Both the position numbers and the translations under genes were made by a program. Shown piece after piece: positions 42,073 to 53,824 of a stretch of DNA of 64,000 bases. The notes beneath the pieces are model-generated. The model had not been told where the DNA came from and searched no databases. It saw only the letters and a list, made by a program, of their open reading frames with translations. This DNA comes from Emergomyces orientalis (Eukaryota > Ascomycota > Eurotiomycetes > Onygenales > Ajellomycetaceae). Within the stretch, counting starts at the first letter, position 1; each line of letters opens with the position of its first letter. Location of the stretch: positions 62,001 to 126,000 of the forward strand of contig MOWL01000029.1 in assembly GCA_002110485.1 (NCBI GenBank). Direction: 5' to 3'.

Positions 42073-44004
42073 TTACTCCATCTCAATCGTTCCAGGGGGT
42101 TTGCTGGTAACTAGGCATTGTAAGTAAGATGTTTAACATGCATGGATAGCGGCGGTAAGACAAAAAGGAAGAAAAATGTATAACTTACTGTCGTAGACGA
42201 CCCGGCACACTCCCTTGACTTCATTCACGATCCTCCTGCTGACCGTTTTCAAGAATTCGCCGTCAAACGGGTACCAGTCTGCGGTCATAAAATCTGTAGT
42301 CTCCACAGCCCGAAGAGCAATGACCTGGTCATGAACTCGCTGGTCTCCCATCACACCAACTGCCTTGACGGGCAGAAGTGCCGCAAACGCTTGGCTGACC
42401 TTCCGATACAGTCCGGCTGCTTTAATCTCTTCGATGAAGATGTGGTCGGCCTCTCGAGCAATGCGGACTTGTTCCTGTGAAACTTATTAGCAAATTTGCT
42501 TTATTTCTCGTTCGGAAGAGTGATTATCGTATTTACTTACTGGCGTCACTTCTCCAAGGATCCGGATGGCGATGCCAGGACCGGGGAAAGGATGGCGCCA
42601 GACAAGCTCCTCTGGAATACCGAGCTGCTTACCCAACTCACGGACTTCATCCTTGAAAAGTTCGCGGAGGGGCTCAATGAGCTTCAAATGCATGCCTTCA
42701 AGAAGACCACCGACATTATGGTGAGTTTTGATGGTTGCGCTAGGCCCCTTGAACGATATACTTTCAATCACATCGGGATACAACGTGCCCTGAAGAAGCC
42801 ATTCGATCTCACCCTCATTAGGTGACCCTTGCGCCGCCGCCGCGATCTTCTTGGCCTCTTCTTGGAAAACTTCGATAAATGTGTTGCCAATGATCTTCCG
42901 CTTCTTTTCGGGATCATCTTTAACTCCCTTTAGTTTGCCGAGGAACCGCTCACTGGCGTCAACCACAGTAAGATTGACGCCAAGGTGTTTTGTCAGAGTC
43001 TCCTGAACGATTGCGGCCTCGTTCAATCGAAGGACGCCATTGTCAACGAGAACGGCATGGAATCGATTGCCAATTGCCTCTTGCATCAGCTTTGCGGCAA
43101 CTGTCGAATCAACACCCCCACTAACTGCCCCAATGACTTGTCCTTTCTCCCCGACCAATTTCCTAATGCGCTCGATTTCTTGACTCACAAATTCACCCAT
43201 TGTCCAGTTTTGCTCTGCTTTCGCAATTCCGACGGCAAAATTTCGAAGAATATCCTTGCCCCGGGGCGTGTGCGTGAGTTCTGGGTGGAACTGGATGCCA
43301 TAGAAAGGTTTCTCGGTGTGCGCAATTCCGGCAAAGGGCGCATTGGCCGTTGTGGCGATCGTCACGAAATTCTCTGGAAGCTTGGATAGTTTATCTCCAT
43401 GCGACATCCATACCACGAGGTCTCCCTCGAGCCCCTCGAATAATTTATCAATATGCGCCGACTGGCCAGGGTGCCGCGCCACGTTCAGGTTTGCATGTCC
43501 GTATTCCCTCTTGTCGCCCGCGGAGACATATTTGCCGTGGTTCCACGCGATCATTTGTAAACCGTAGCAAATCCCTAGGACGGGGACTCCTAGGTCGAAT
43601 ACAGCTGTAGGTAGGTAGGCCATGTCAGTCGGTGTTTTGTAACACTACCTCCACATCCACATGGCCACATGAATGGCTCACCTGGGTCAACATGCGGGGC
43701 GTCTGGCGCATAGACAGAGTAGGGGCTCCCCGACAGAATAACACCCTTTGGCTTCCATGACAGATCGGCAATCTTCTGCGTACATGGGAGCATCTCAGAG
43801 TAGATGTTGAGCTCGCGAAGTCGCCTCGTGATAAGGTGGGAGTACTGGGAGCCAAAGTCGAGGACCCTGATGGGTTCGGGCAATTAATTAGCACACCGCG
43901 CTATCATTTACCTGATTGCGCAATTGCGTGGGTTGCACGACTCACAAAATGGTGTCGAAAGCCATATGAGGCTCGACGACTGGTTCACTAGCTGCAGTGG
44001 CCAT
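42073..44004 (-). CDS. GUA1: GMP synthetase (glutamine-hydrolysing)
   Basis: This enzyme amidates XMP to GMP, the last step of de novo guanine nucleotide synthesis. Five exons, 43946-44004, 43682-43866, 42541-43604, 42189-42474 and 42073-42110, give 543 residues, the normal length. The class I amidotransferase has LDFGSQYSHLI, the nucleophile Cys in LGICYGLQ and the His-Glu pair in GIQFHPE. The ATP-pyrophosphatase domain has the P-loop AVSGGVDST. The dimerisation domain contains HPFPGPGIAIRILGEVTP and ends RVVYDITSKPPGTIEME. The final exon is only 38 nt but encodes this conserved end. All joins keep frame. Confidence 0.95.
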
Positions 44005-44499
44005 TGTATAAATATATACTGAGGCAATTGGGGGTGTTGTTGGCGGGATTGACTCCAAAGAAGAGAAAGAGAAGGGTTTGGTGGAGGGGCGGAAAATTTT
44101 ATGCGGGATAGAATATTGCTGACTCATGTGATCGCAGATGATAAGGCTAATTAGTCTAATCTGGCTCAAAGAAAAAGTGTAAGAAACAAACATACAAGAA
44201 AAATACTTCTAGAAAACAAATATTTCCATATAGGGATGTAGGTTATCTATATTCTTCGTCAACTAGGGTTTCTGGAAGATTTAAATACATGATAAGAAAA
44301 GATGTGCGCTGTTGCAATGGATTTAAACTGAAATTATATACAATATAAACAGGTAGTAGTTAGATAGAACGCCAACACCAATACTGCATCGAAAATATAA
44401 AATTATACCACAAAAACAGATGTATCGAACGTAGAAGATTACACGTACGTGATAAACGCAAGGTGGTATTTGATACAGGACGTCCAGTAGTCGTTGAGG
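44005..44499. other. Intergenic, GMP synthetase promoter
   Basis: AT-rich. No further gene or clear element is recognised. Confidence 0.4.
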
Positions 44500-45713
44500 T
44501 CAAGCATTGCCATTCATAAAATCGCGGAGCTTTCTTTTCCACTCCTCCAATTCCTGCGAGCGATCAGTCATCGATAGCTCCTCCATCTGAACTTTGAGTC
44601 TGTCATTCTCCTCCGTAAGTTTTGCATTAACCTTCCTCTCCATACACAACTGATTCTGTAGGCATTTGACCTCGGGCATATATTTTGCAGCAACTTCCTG
44701 CCGTGACAGGGCAACCCGTCCATTCGCGATGTTTAATTCCTGTTCCAGAAAACTGACTCGGGCCTGTAAATCTCCCATTCGGGACTGAAGCTCTACCCCC
44801 ATCTCCAGTTCGCGGTATATCGTCGAAAGCGCGTCATCGACTTCGTTCGAGACTGTTTGGTATCTTGAACGTCGCGGGGCAGCTCCCCCCGACGTCGAAA
44901 GCGCGAAGCAATCCGAGCGCCGCTGGTCTGCAGCGTCTTGTAGTCTGGAGAACTGGTAAGGGTCATGTTGGTAGGCAACGCCTGATCCACTCTCCTGCGA
45001 CGTGCATAGGTCTTTTATGCAATCATCTGCGCCTCTTGGTGAAGGCACCGCCGTGATAGCTAAAGCAGCAGACTCGCAGGATACCGTATATCTTTCGCAA
45101 GTTGCAGAATCACGGTTCGTGGCATTGGCTGCTGGGTAAGAAGGTTTTGGGCTGAACTCGCTTTTCCTCGGTGAAGAAGTTGCGGACAATGGAAGGATGT
45201 GAGCTGGAGGATTGATATGCCAGCTCTTCTCCACACACATGGGACAATGGAAGGGAGAGGGAACATCTGAGTCTCTCCGTGGAGGAGCCAAACAAATGGC
45301 ATGGCATGAGCGCATGCATGTTTTGCACCCAAAGAGGTTATTCTTCAATTTGCAAACATAACAAGTCTCCATATTCGGGTCTCCCACTGATAACTATCTG
45401 TCAGCGTCAAATGCCAAATCGAAAATATAAGCCAAAACTTGCACCACTGTTCCAACTTACTTCGCCAGTCGCGTGTCCCCAGAGTGTGCTCTGATACCAG
45501 TTTCGTGCGTCCATATTTGTCCTTGCCAACCCACATAGGAATTAAATCAGGCGCATTTGTCAAAACCAAGGATCCCTTGCCACGTCCAGCACTCTGCATC
45601 TCCATCTGATGACAGAATGAATGATTTTTTGGTCTCTTTGTTTCGGATTGCGGATTATCCTCATTCTCCCAGTCTCTTTTTGCAGTGCAATGCTCTGATA
45701 GAGAAGACTCCAT
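44500..45713 (-). CDS. PHD zinc-finger protein with C-terminal coiled coil
   Basis: This is a probable chromatin reader. Exons 45461-45713 and 44500-45386 (74-nt intron) give 379 residues. The finger begins at CYVCKLKNNLFGCKTCMRSCH and continues through ICLAPPRR to FHCPMC, giving a Cys4-His-Cys3 pattern. The spacing after the second Cys pair is short, so it is a compact PHD. The middle is Ser-rich and disordered. The last 130 residues (DDALSTIYRELEMG to WKRKLRDFM) are a long coiled coil, suggesting dimerisation. No further catalytic domain is present. The target mark or gene set cannot be told from sequence. Confidence 0.82.
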
Positions 45714-46715
45714 TATGTCTCCAGATGGTGGTGGTCTACGAACTCTTTATAGACAGTTCCAGTATACTATATAAGCCTCATTCTATCTGACGCCATTTCC
45801 TCTCCTCGCGTGCGAGCATCACCTTGCCAGTCTGCTGATGATGGATTAATAATGTAAGGCGCTTGATGTCAGCCATTAGCCAACCTTTTAGTCTCTAGCC
45901 TTAGTCTTGAATTGTCAAAGCCACAGCCAAATCATGTGATATTTGATGCCCTAATTTATCATTATCATCTTCTCTTTGGGGGCACACGATGCAACCCTTT
46001 TCTGCTCTTTTTCCATTTCCTCTGTGATCATTCCAAGGTTGCCCTCTTCTATTCTACTCATGCGTTCGCCCCTCTGTACTGTAAAGGTAATTAATATTTG
46101 GTATTGATTAGCCTCTGTGTCAATGGACAGCCAGACATCGCGTGTGCATTGCTGTCTTTTAGAGGATGCAATGCCTTTCGCCCCTTTATTGCTTTGATAT
46201 AACCCTCAAAAGAATAGCCCTCTCTGGTCCAATGAATTTGTTTCTTTCCTCCCCTCTGGGTCTCCCTTATGTCCCGAATATGCAACCAGGTGAATACTAT
46301 TATTCAAGCTTCCCATGGTATCGGGTGTATTACCGAAGTACCTATCATTTGCAGATGAAAAGTGTGGAAAAGTTATCCTGACCTGGCTTTGATGGGTCAA
46401 GCCTGAATGACACTGTTATACTTTTCTCCCCAGTATATAAACCACTGCCGAGGATGTTGTTTGTGTTTGGGGTATCTGGTTTTCTGGCTGCGAACCCTCA
46501 CCTGCCTACCTATACCGAAATTCATAGAGATACAGCACAAGAATTCGCAATATCAGTTTTCGAAAGAGGACCAAAAAAAAACAAAAAAAAAAGGCATCAA
46601 CCAAGCGGAAGCTTCCCACCATAGAGGAATTAGAAATTGATACAAAACGATTGAAGATTTCCGAACCAACACCCGAGGAGGAGTTAGGAATTGCTCTAGA
46701 AGGACTGGAAATATC
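45714..46715. other. Intergenic, 1 kb, no gene recognised
   Basis: It holds the promoter of the PHD gene. A frame at 46506-46841 (minus) and an A-rich stretch near 46572-46592 have no recognisable content. Confidence 0.4.
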
Positions 46716-47907
46716 TGAGCCAACAGCCGACTTCAAGGTTCCTGAAACCTGCAAGCTGGAGTTGTCGTTCACCCAGGCAGCGAATACTCCGCCAAAATCG
46801 CGGACGTGCCAGTTCCAGAACCGGGTCTGTTTGCCCTTCATTGCATTTTCTCTGAAGACTAGCGATTGCTTACATGCATATTTTTATGATTTTTACAGGG
46901 CCGGATGATGCCGTGATCAGGGTCAATGTGATGGATCTCTGTTACACCAATGCCGTTTCCCTAGACAACAAAATTGAATGCAGCAACATAGCAATGAACT
47001 ACTTCAGTTGTCCGGGACACGCATACGTTGGTGTGGTGGTGAAGATCGGGTCGAATGTGAAGGGTACTGAAGTTGGGGCCCGACAAGGTATCCATTCTGT
47101 GTCATGCCTTCCGGGCGAGAGGAGGCCACGCGATAACGATAACCGCCAGCCGATATTTCTGGCCGGACTACATCGACCGGGTAGCTATATATTTATTTTG
47201 AGGGAAAAACCTACTGTTACCTTAAGATGCGCATATATTAACTCTCCTTCCACAGCCACAGGCATATGGCAGCAGTATATTGCCATCCCTGCGAAGTACA
47301 CTTTTCGGATTCCAGATGGGTTGTCTGACGGGTTGGCTGCTGTAAGTGCTTCGCCTGCCACCGTCACATTTACCCATGAAGCCCATAGCGTGCAACGGAG
47401 CCCTGATCCACGGAGACTGCGAGACCTCGGCACTCAAAGGTAGAAATTGGGTTTTGATCAATAACAGCAACCGCACAATGAACCTCCTATGAATCAGCGC
47501 TGCACGCAGTATGAACATGACGACGGTGGTAGTCGCCGACCGTGCACCGCGAGCACTGTGTCTTGAGACAGGCGCTGATTACTTTATCAACAAGCACGAC
47601 GAAAATAATACACCTCTGCTCAGGCGACTGAAATTGGATGCAGTTCTTCCTGCCAAAAAAATGAAGATTAAATATGTCGATGGAGCGCTACATTTAGCAA
47701 GCAAAGTAAGTCTTCTCCTCTGTTTTTATATTTTTCTATGAATCAACTAAAATATAGAGCTACCACCGTCTTGTTCTCAATGGTATGTTGCAGGGCTTGA
47801 TTACGCCAGAGTACAAAACATATCGCTTTGGCAAATTATTAGAAGCCATCGAAGGGGTAAAAAAGGATAAATCACGGAAGCATATACTATTGGATTTTAA
47901 TATGTGA
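46716..47907 (+). pseudogene. Zinc-type alcohol dehydrogenase pseudogene
   Basis: Pieces of a medium-chain dehydrogenase follow one another in different frames. They are VPETCK, then GVVVHPGSEYSAKIADVPVPEPG joined across an apparent intron (about 46826-46899) to PDDAVIRVNVMDLCYT. Next come PGHAYVGVVVKIGSNVKG, GIWQQYIAIPAKYTFRIPDG, a Rossmann remnant (TTVVVADRAPRALCLETGADYF), and a C-terminal GLITPEYKTYRF. The frame breaks near 46748 (one base missing), again after 47085 in the structural-zinc region, and again around 47350-47500. The zinc-binding cysteines and the nucleotide-binding glycines are not preserved. It is a decayed gene, not an assembly of real exons. Confidence 0.75.
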
Positions 47908-48565
47908 TTTATGCATAAAACTATTCTGGTGGATGCAAGTAGATTACATGCAAAATTTCCACTTTCAAAAAGTTGAATAACCTTAGGAGTAGGGGAGGGA
48001 CGCCAGATTTCAGAAATAGTTGTATTTCAAATATTCTTTACTTTTGGAGCTCTGCAAATTGTTATGGAGGACAGTTGCTGTCTGAAGAGTTCAACATTTT
48101 TCAGACTCTCAATTTGGATTTTCTTTTGTAGAGCTCAAGAATAAGACTGTAGTATTTGTGTTTTAACATCGGCGCCACATATAGCGAGGTGTTTTAATCA
48201 AGAGCACTATGCTAGGAAAGATACCTTGGAACCACATTCCACCCTTTCATCGTGGTTGATCGTACTAGTTTATGGGATACCGTGTGTCCTGGATTTTCCT
48301 CATGGTACTCACCATATTCTCTTGTAAACACTAGATCAAGCTTGAATGAACCTTTCCAGCTATACCAATGCCCCATTTCGGCTTCAAATCATATTCACAT
48401 ACGTAGTAGCATAAGTATAACATTTTATCACCAAGGAAAGCAGCATCCAGCGTAAACAAAATAGAAACAAAACAAAGCAAAACTCGTCGAAGAATATCGA
48501 ACAATAAAATTCGAATAACCCTCCCGAAAGCCCGCAGCCAACCAATCTAAACACACTCAATAAGG
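47908..48565. other. Intergenic, no gene recognised
   Basis: AT-rich flank between the dehydrogenase relic and the LPMO gene. Confidence 0.4.
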
Positions 48566-49462
48566 TTAGTTACACTGATCCTCCGGCTCTGGTAACTTCA
48601 ACTGATATTCACCATCTCCCTCCAGCACATCTGGTCCCGGGTTCGGATACTTGAGCTCGAAATACGTCTTGGGCGTCTGGCACCCGTTATTTATATTCGC
48701 AAACAGGAAGCTTGGGCGGTCGCTGAAAGAAACTATCTCTGAAATCGCCGCTGAGGTGACATTGCTGTTGGTGCTGTTGGTGGTGGCGTTGTCGTGGGTC
48801 GAATTATCATATGCACCACCACAGGTACAGGAACCTGTATCTCGTCGGTGATGCTGATGGGCATGCGGCGGAACCCATGTGCGACGGTGGCGCTCTTTAC
48901 CGTTTCCGAAGTCTGAGCTCGACACATACGACTTCTCTCCCTCCGCCCCGGTAATTTCCACAGCCGCGCAAAGCATATTAAACTCCCTCTCCCGGTTAAC
49001 CCACGTCCACGCAAAAACCTGCACCCCTACTGGTGTATCTCCGGGATCTCTAAATCCAAACATCTGCTTCTCCGGGTCCGTCCCGCCAGCCCGATGCGGG
49101 CAATTACCCTCAAAGCTCTTCGCTACCTTCCACGTCGCGCCCCTGTCGACACTAAATCCTACTTGACATGAGCCACCGTAGTGGTTGCCTGTGCCTGTTA
49201 GGCTGAAATTTTGCTCAGAACCCGCTGGCCAGGAGACAACGGGTTGGCCTTGTGGGGTGTTCAAATGGGTTAGGTACCCTTTGCAGGGGAAAGGCGTGGT
49301 ACGCCCGCAGCAGTTATAAGGGTAGTCGAGGTAAGGGTCTGGTGGAGTGATTAGGTGCGGGTTGTTGGCGGCGGCGAAGGGTGGTGGGTGGTGAAGTTGC
49401 ATATGCGCCTTCGCAAGAGCGGTTAGGCCGATCATCAGGAGGAAATTGGTTGATGATAGCAT
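48566..49462 (-). CDS. Secreted AA11-like lytic polysaccharide monooxygenase
   Basis: This is a copper enzyme for oxidative chitin cleavage, by family. One exon gives 298 residues. The signal peptide MLSSTNFLLMIGLTALAKA ends so that the mature protein begins with His (HMQLHHPPPF), as a His brace requires. FPCKGY, then FSLTGTGNHYGGSCQVGFSVD (second copper His in GNHYGG) and VFAWTWVNREREFNMLCAAVEI follow the AA11 order. In AA11 enzymes the region before the last Cys carries the axial Tyr; here it reads EFNMLC, so that Tyr seems absent. Five N-x-S/T sites cluster in a Thr/Asn-rich linker (about residues 220-245). The C-terminal 50 residues are another small module. Confidence 0.78.
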   Translation of the reverse strand: MLSSTNFLLMIGLTALAKAHMQLHHPPPFAAANNPHLITPPDPYLDYPYNCCGRTTPFPCKGYLTHLNTPQGQPVVSWPAGSEQNFSLTGTGNHYGGSCQVGFSVDRGATWKVAKSFEGNCPHRAGGTDPEKQMFGFRDPGDTPVGVQVFAWTWVNREREFNMLCAAVEITGAEGEKSYVSSSDFGNGKERHRRTWVPPHAHQHHRRDTGSCTCGGAYDNSTHDNATTNSTNSNVTSAAISEIVSFSDRPSFLFANINNGCQTPKTYFELKYPNPGPDVLEGDGEYQLKLPEPEDQCN

Positions 49463-50133
49463 CCTCCTACAAGGTCGATTTTGATACCTTATTTGGTTAT
49501 ATAAGCTTTGAAATCTTGGGTTTAAAGGAGGATATAAAAGCAAGGATAACAAGAGAAGCTTTTTTTGTATCGTTGTAGAAAAACGGGTATCTGCTTTCGG
49601 AAATTTCGAGGCTGCAGAAGTTTCGTGCTAGATTAGAAGTGTTACGGAGGAGAGGAAGACAATGAACAGACAAAGAGAGCATCTGAAAACAATGAAAAAA
49701 GCAGATGTTGTTTAACTGTCTATTTATTGTTTATTCACATGAGATTGAATAAACAAATAGAGTTGACAATGTGAATGAAACAGTTGCCCCTGAAACTCTG
49801 ATGTGAGTTTCTCTTGTCAACACGTGAAGAAAAAAGGCAATAACAATTGAATGATAATTTAATGAACAATTATATAGCACATAGAAATGTATATACTATA
49901 AAAATGCAGACAGCTTTGTAGATGTTGGTGTGCTCATAGTAATGAATACAAATCAATTTCAGATGCAGTCTCACGAGTCAATATTCATCAGTGAAATGAT
50001 AAATGCTTATTTTAGACATAATATCTGAAATTTTCTATCTATAAATCAAAATGATTTACTAAAAATCATGCAGAAATGCGTGCAAAAGGAAGAAGAAAAA
50101 GTTGCACATACTGTCCATCCATTGCTTTTCACC
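49463..50133. other. Intergenic, LPMO promoter
   Basis: A TATA-like TTATATAA (minus strand, near 49500) and CACGTG at 49821-49826 lie upstream of the LPMO gene. The rest is AT-rich without coding. Confidence 0.45.
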
Positions 50134-52583
50134 CTATCTCCCTCCAAAATCTGGCTTGTAGGTCTTGACACCACCATCCTTCATCAGCTCCCGTAACGCC
50201 ATAGTCGCATACTGGCTAGACCCCAATTGTAATTTTATAATCACTGCCAGTTTATCAGCGGTCTCTTCACCGCCTGCCCCCGTTAATTCTGCATGCCCTA
50301 TAACCTCCTCATCGCCATTTCTAGCCTCTTTAAGCCTAGAAAGATCCGTCTGTACGAACTGCTCATCATCCCTAGCATACGCCTTCACCTCAAACGAGTA
50401 ATCTGCACCAGGCTTGCTAAGCAGCTTCCGATAACCGCCGCTTAAACTAATATCCTTCCAGCTCCTTCGCATGTCAAAAGGGTCCAGCTTACCGCCCCGC
50501 TCACTACCCATGAACTCCTTGTAGAAAGTTGTCATCTCGTTGTCTGGGTACAAGATGTCGAAGCCAGGCAAAGGTAAGACGATGTCGAAAATGGTATATT
50601 TCCCGCTAGCGGCTTCATCCGCAGACAAGGCGCGCGCACGCTCGAACATCTCATCGGCGGCGTTGGCGCTATCGCCTGCGTCAGGAAGCACGACCACGTC
50701 GCCATCTGCATCAAATTCCTCAACTCCGGCAGCTGCGCCTGTTCCGGCTTTTTCTTTAAAGTCGTTGATGAGCACAAGGTCGCCGGCGACTACCTCATCG
50801 CCGTGTAACCGCCAGCGCTGGCCTGCTGCAAAGTTCCACACGAGAGATTGGTATGCGTGGACGTACATGAGGCGGAGGTTGCGGGGGATAGTCCCCAGTG
50901 CGCCGAAATAGTCATTCTTATTCCGGCCTAGGTGTCTGATGATGTTGGACTCGGCGGAGAATTTGCGGGGGAGTTTATCGAGGGCCGCGTTGGATTTGCC
51001 AGTTGTCTGGAAGATGTGTATGGCCTCTGCGCGCGCGATGTCGTCGGTGCTGATGAGCGATTTTGTCCCCTGCGACTGTAACTGTGTCTGTGGCTGTGAC
51101 GTTGAGAGGGCCTGCGGGTTAAAATGTAATATGCATTCGCAGGCACCCTTGAAATCACCCTGCAGCATCTTAAGTCCCACGGTATCAGTCCGGGTTGAGA
51201 AGGTCCCAAAACGCTGCAGGCCGTAGTAATTGAAGTAACCCCGTTCACGAAGGTCGTGGAGAGACTGGGATACAATTTTAGTTGCCTTTGAAACCGCATT
51301 GGGCAACCCCTCTTCTTTCGGATCAAAGGGAAACCGGCAGTCGCGAAGCGTGATTATAAATTCATTTCCGTTCAAATCGCCAAGTTCCAGGCGATCCGTG
51401 CGGTACTCGAAATCACCAATGGCCGCGTTCCGCAGCGATTTGCCAACATTCAGCAGGCGGTCCGCATATATGCGATAAGCACTGGCACGTTGAACGGTTA
51501 CCCCACGTCTATCCTTGGTCCCAGCAAACCCAAATTGCTTTGCATTCATCTTCATCTGACGAGCTAGGAAAGTCACAACTTCCATGGTATCCTTGTTCTC
51601 CTTGTAGATGGTGAAATGCAAGTGTTCTCCACCCAACTCGCTCCAGCCCAGTTTTCCCCTTCGGGCATCTCCTCCACCCCTGCCACCACGCGACTGGGCA
51701 CCCTTGCGAGATACGGGAATGGCAGTTATTACCATGGCGCCATCGTTATCCGTGGATGATTCTAGACGAGAGGCAAATATACGTCGGATGGCTTGGTGAA
51801 TTTTTGTACGGAGGTCCTTGTCTGTAATTACATCGGATTTTACACGCCCAATATCGCTTGCTTTTGCTGTGGGTCGGGCGAGAGCGCGACTGTGTAGGAG
51901 GATAATTTGCTGGGCGGTTTGGGGGCCGAAAAATTCTTCAAGGAGTTTGTTGTCCTCATCCGATAGCTAGAATAGGAATGTCAGATATTTGAAAATTAAG
52001 ATTTCGATTTTGATATCCTCACCTCAAAAGAGGGAGGTTCCGGAGCAGCTGGCTTCGAAGCTTCTGTTTCTGCTCCATTCCCAGATTCCGACGTCTCTTT
52101 CTTCCCGCCCTCTGTTCCTTTTGCGGCTTCTGTGTTCTGATTATTTCCAGACGCAGCGGGGGTGGGTTTTGGAGGCTCTGAATAGCTGGTGGCAGCTCTA
52201 AACGACTGGGGCAGATCGAGATTTTCCAGGTGCAGAACCTTGCCTGATGGGAGAATTTCGTTGACCAGGAAGTCAGTATACCTGCAGATGACCAACATCA
52301 ATTAGTACCACCTTTGTAAGAGCGGGAAACGACTCGTAACTAAGGAATTAACTTGAATGGAATACCTTTTCTTCAGGATACCCGAAAATCCAGGGAGATG
52401 TGGGCTGACAAAATCCGTGATGCCAACCTCAGCCTCTTTCAGCGCCTGGACATCCTGGTTGTCCAATGCGGCGGGCGCCTCAATTGCAGACGCGGGAGCA
52501 ATCGGAGAATTGGAATCCGCATCGTTTGAGATCTTGACACGTTTGCGCGGGAATTCTTCTTCGTCGGGGATTTCTCTCCCCAT
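50134..52583 (-). CDS. PUS7: tRNA/snRNA pseudouridine synthase Pus7 (TruD family)
   Basis: This enzyme isomerises uridine in tRNA position 13, pre-tRNA-Tyr, U2 snRNA and mRNA. Exons 52366-52583, 52023-52281 and 50134-51966 give 769 residues. The catalytic Asp lies in KQFGFAGTKDRRGVTVQ. Further TruD blocks are YTDFLVNEI, FNYYGLQRFG, YVHAYQSLVWNFA, LPGFDILYP and RELMKDGG. An N-terminal segment contains a putative basic nuclear signal (PRKRVKI). An Ala/Glu/Lys/Thr-rich linker occupies about residues 110-150. The ATG at 52583 begins MGREIPDEEEFPRKR. All three exons keep frame. Confidence 0.93.
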
Positions 52584-52943
52584 TGTTGCTGGTGCTGGTG
52601 CTGTTGGTCGAAACCTCCGACCGTTCTGGGTGAGCAAGAATTGGAAACTGCGCGGCCGAAGGGATATATACTGGATTAATGTACAAGAATGTAATAGAAG
52701 TAAAGAAAACCTCGATTAGGCCAAAACGTGAGGGAAATTGTTCATCAACGAGGGGTTGGTTGTTGTAAGTCTGAGTAGTCTGAGTTTTGCCGCGAAAAAA
52801 TATATATTCTGATGCCAAGGCCCCGGAAGCTTAATGAATATTCGAACATTGGATATTTATACATTCAATATCTAATAGAGGTCGTCTATATATAAATATA
52901 TATCTAGGTTTACAAATCAGGCTTGTAGAATACGCGATATTAC
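52584..52943. other. Intergenic between PUS7 and the GNAT gene
   Basis: 360 bp, AT-rich. It contains the PUS7 promoter; nothing else is seen. Confidence 0.4.
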
Positions 52944-53824
52944 CTACTTAAAGGGTTCTAAAGGGTTCGTTTCTGTCGTCTTCCTCGTCTGTTTTTCCTC
53001 CTCCTTCTTCCGCTCCCACTCCGTCGCCCTCTCAAACCAACTTTCTTCAGCACTCAGTCCAGGGGGTTCCCAGAGCATCATGGCTACCCATTCCATTCCC
53101 AAGAGCTCCACCTTTCCTAAATCCCGGAATCCTAGTTTCTTATATAGGCCAGCCCCTTTGCTGCTCGGCTCTAACCCAACAGGCACATTCTCCGCTTTTC
53201 CCTGCTCAATCCCCCACTGCAACAGCATTTTCCCAATCCCGCGCCGTTGATAACTGGGGTGAATTGCGAGTATGCCCACGTACCAGAACTCCGGGAAGAT
53301 GTCTGACGGGAAATTGCCCACCGTTGCTGCGGTGTAAGCCTGTACGTTGGATTTGTCCAAGACTCTGCTTGGGAGGAAGATATCGGCGTATCGTCCTTCT
53401 ATGTTCAGGAGACGCCTCTCGAGCCCTGTATATTTGATATTGGATCCATGCCTTGGTTAGATGGAGTATGTCCGCATATATGTAAAGGTGTCCACGCACA
53501 CCATCCTAGAGTTTCCTTCTTCTCCTTCCATCTCCTGGCAGCTGGAGAGTCGCCCAAGCGTTCCCAAGCGCAGTAGCCGACAACTTTCCCTCCTTGTCGA
53601 CGCCCCTCAATTTCATCTTCAGGGTCGGTAACAGCAACGTACAGTACCCATCCAGGTGTCGAGAGCCGCTGCTTCGTTCGCCGCAAGAAACTAGCCCGGT
53701 ATTCAGAATAGTACTTCAGTCGGTGTGGAGCGATAAACTTCCAGAGCTCATCGTCAACCATGGCTTCGGATATGATGGTGGCGACATCTGGGATGTCTGC
53801 TGCTACGAGCGGGCGGATATGCAT
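52944..53824 (-). CDS. GNAT-family N-acetyltransferase
   Basis: This is an acetyl-CoA dependent acetyltransferase of unknown substrate. Exons 53500-53824 and 52944-53425 give 268 residues. The donor is GTGCGT, which is less common but the one that keeps frame into WLERRLLNIEGRYADIFLPS. The N-terminus MHIRPLVAADIPDVATIISEAM is a typical GNAT opening. Motif A is YVGILAIHPSYQRRGIGKMLLQWGI, with the acetyl-CoA phosphate loop QRRGIG. Motif B follows as GLEPSSKGAGLYKKLGFRDLG. A Lys/Glu-rich tail ends the protein. Fungal relatives of this type are often single small-molecule acetylases. Confidence 0.83.
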
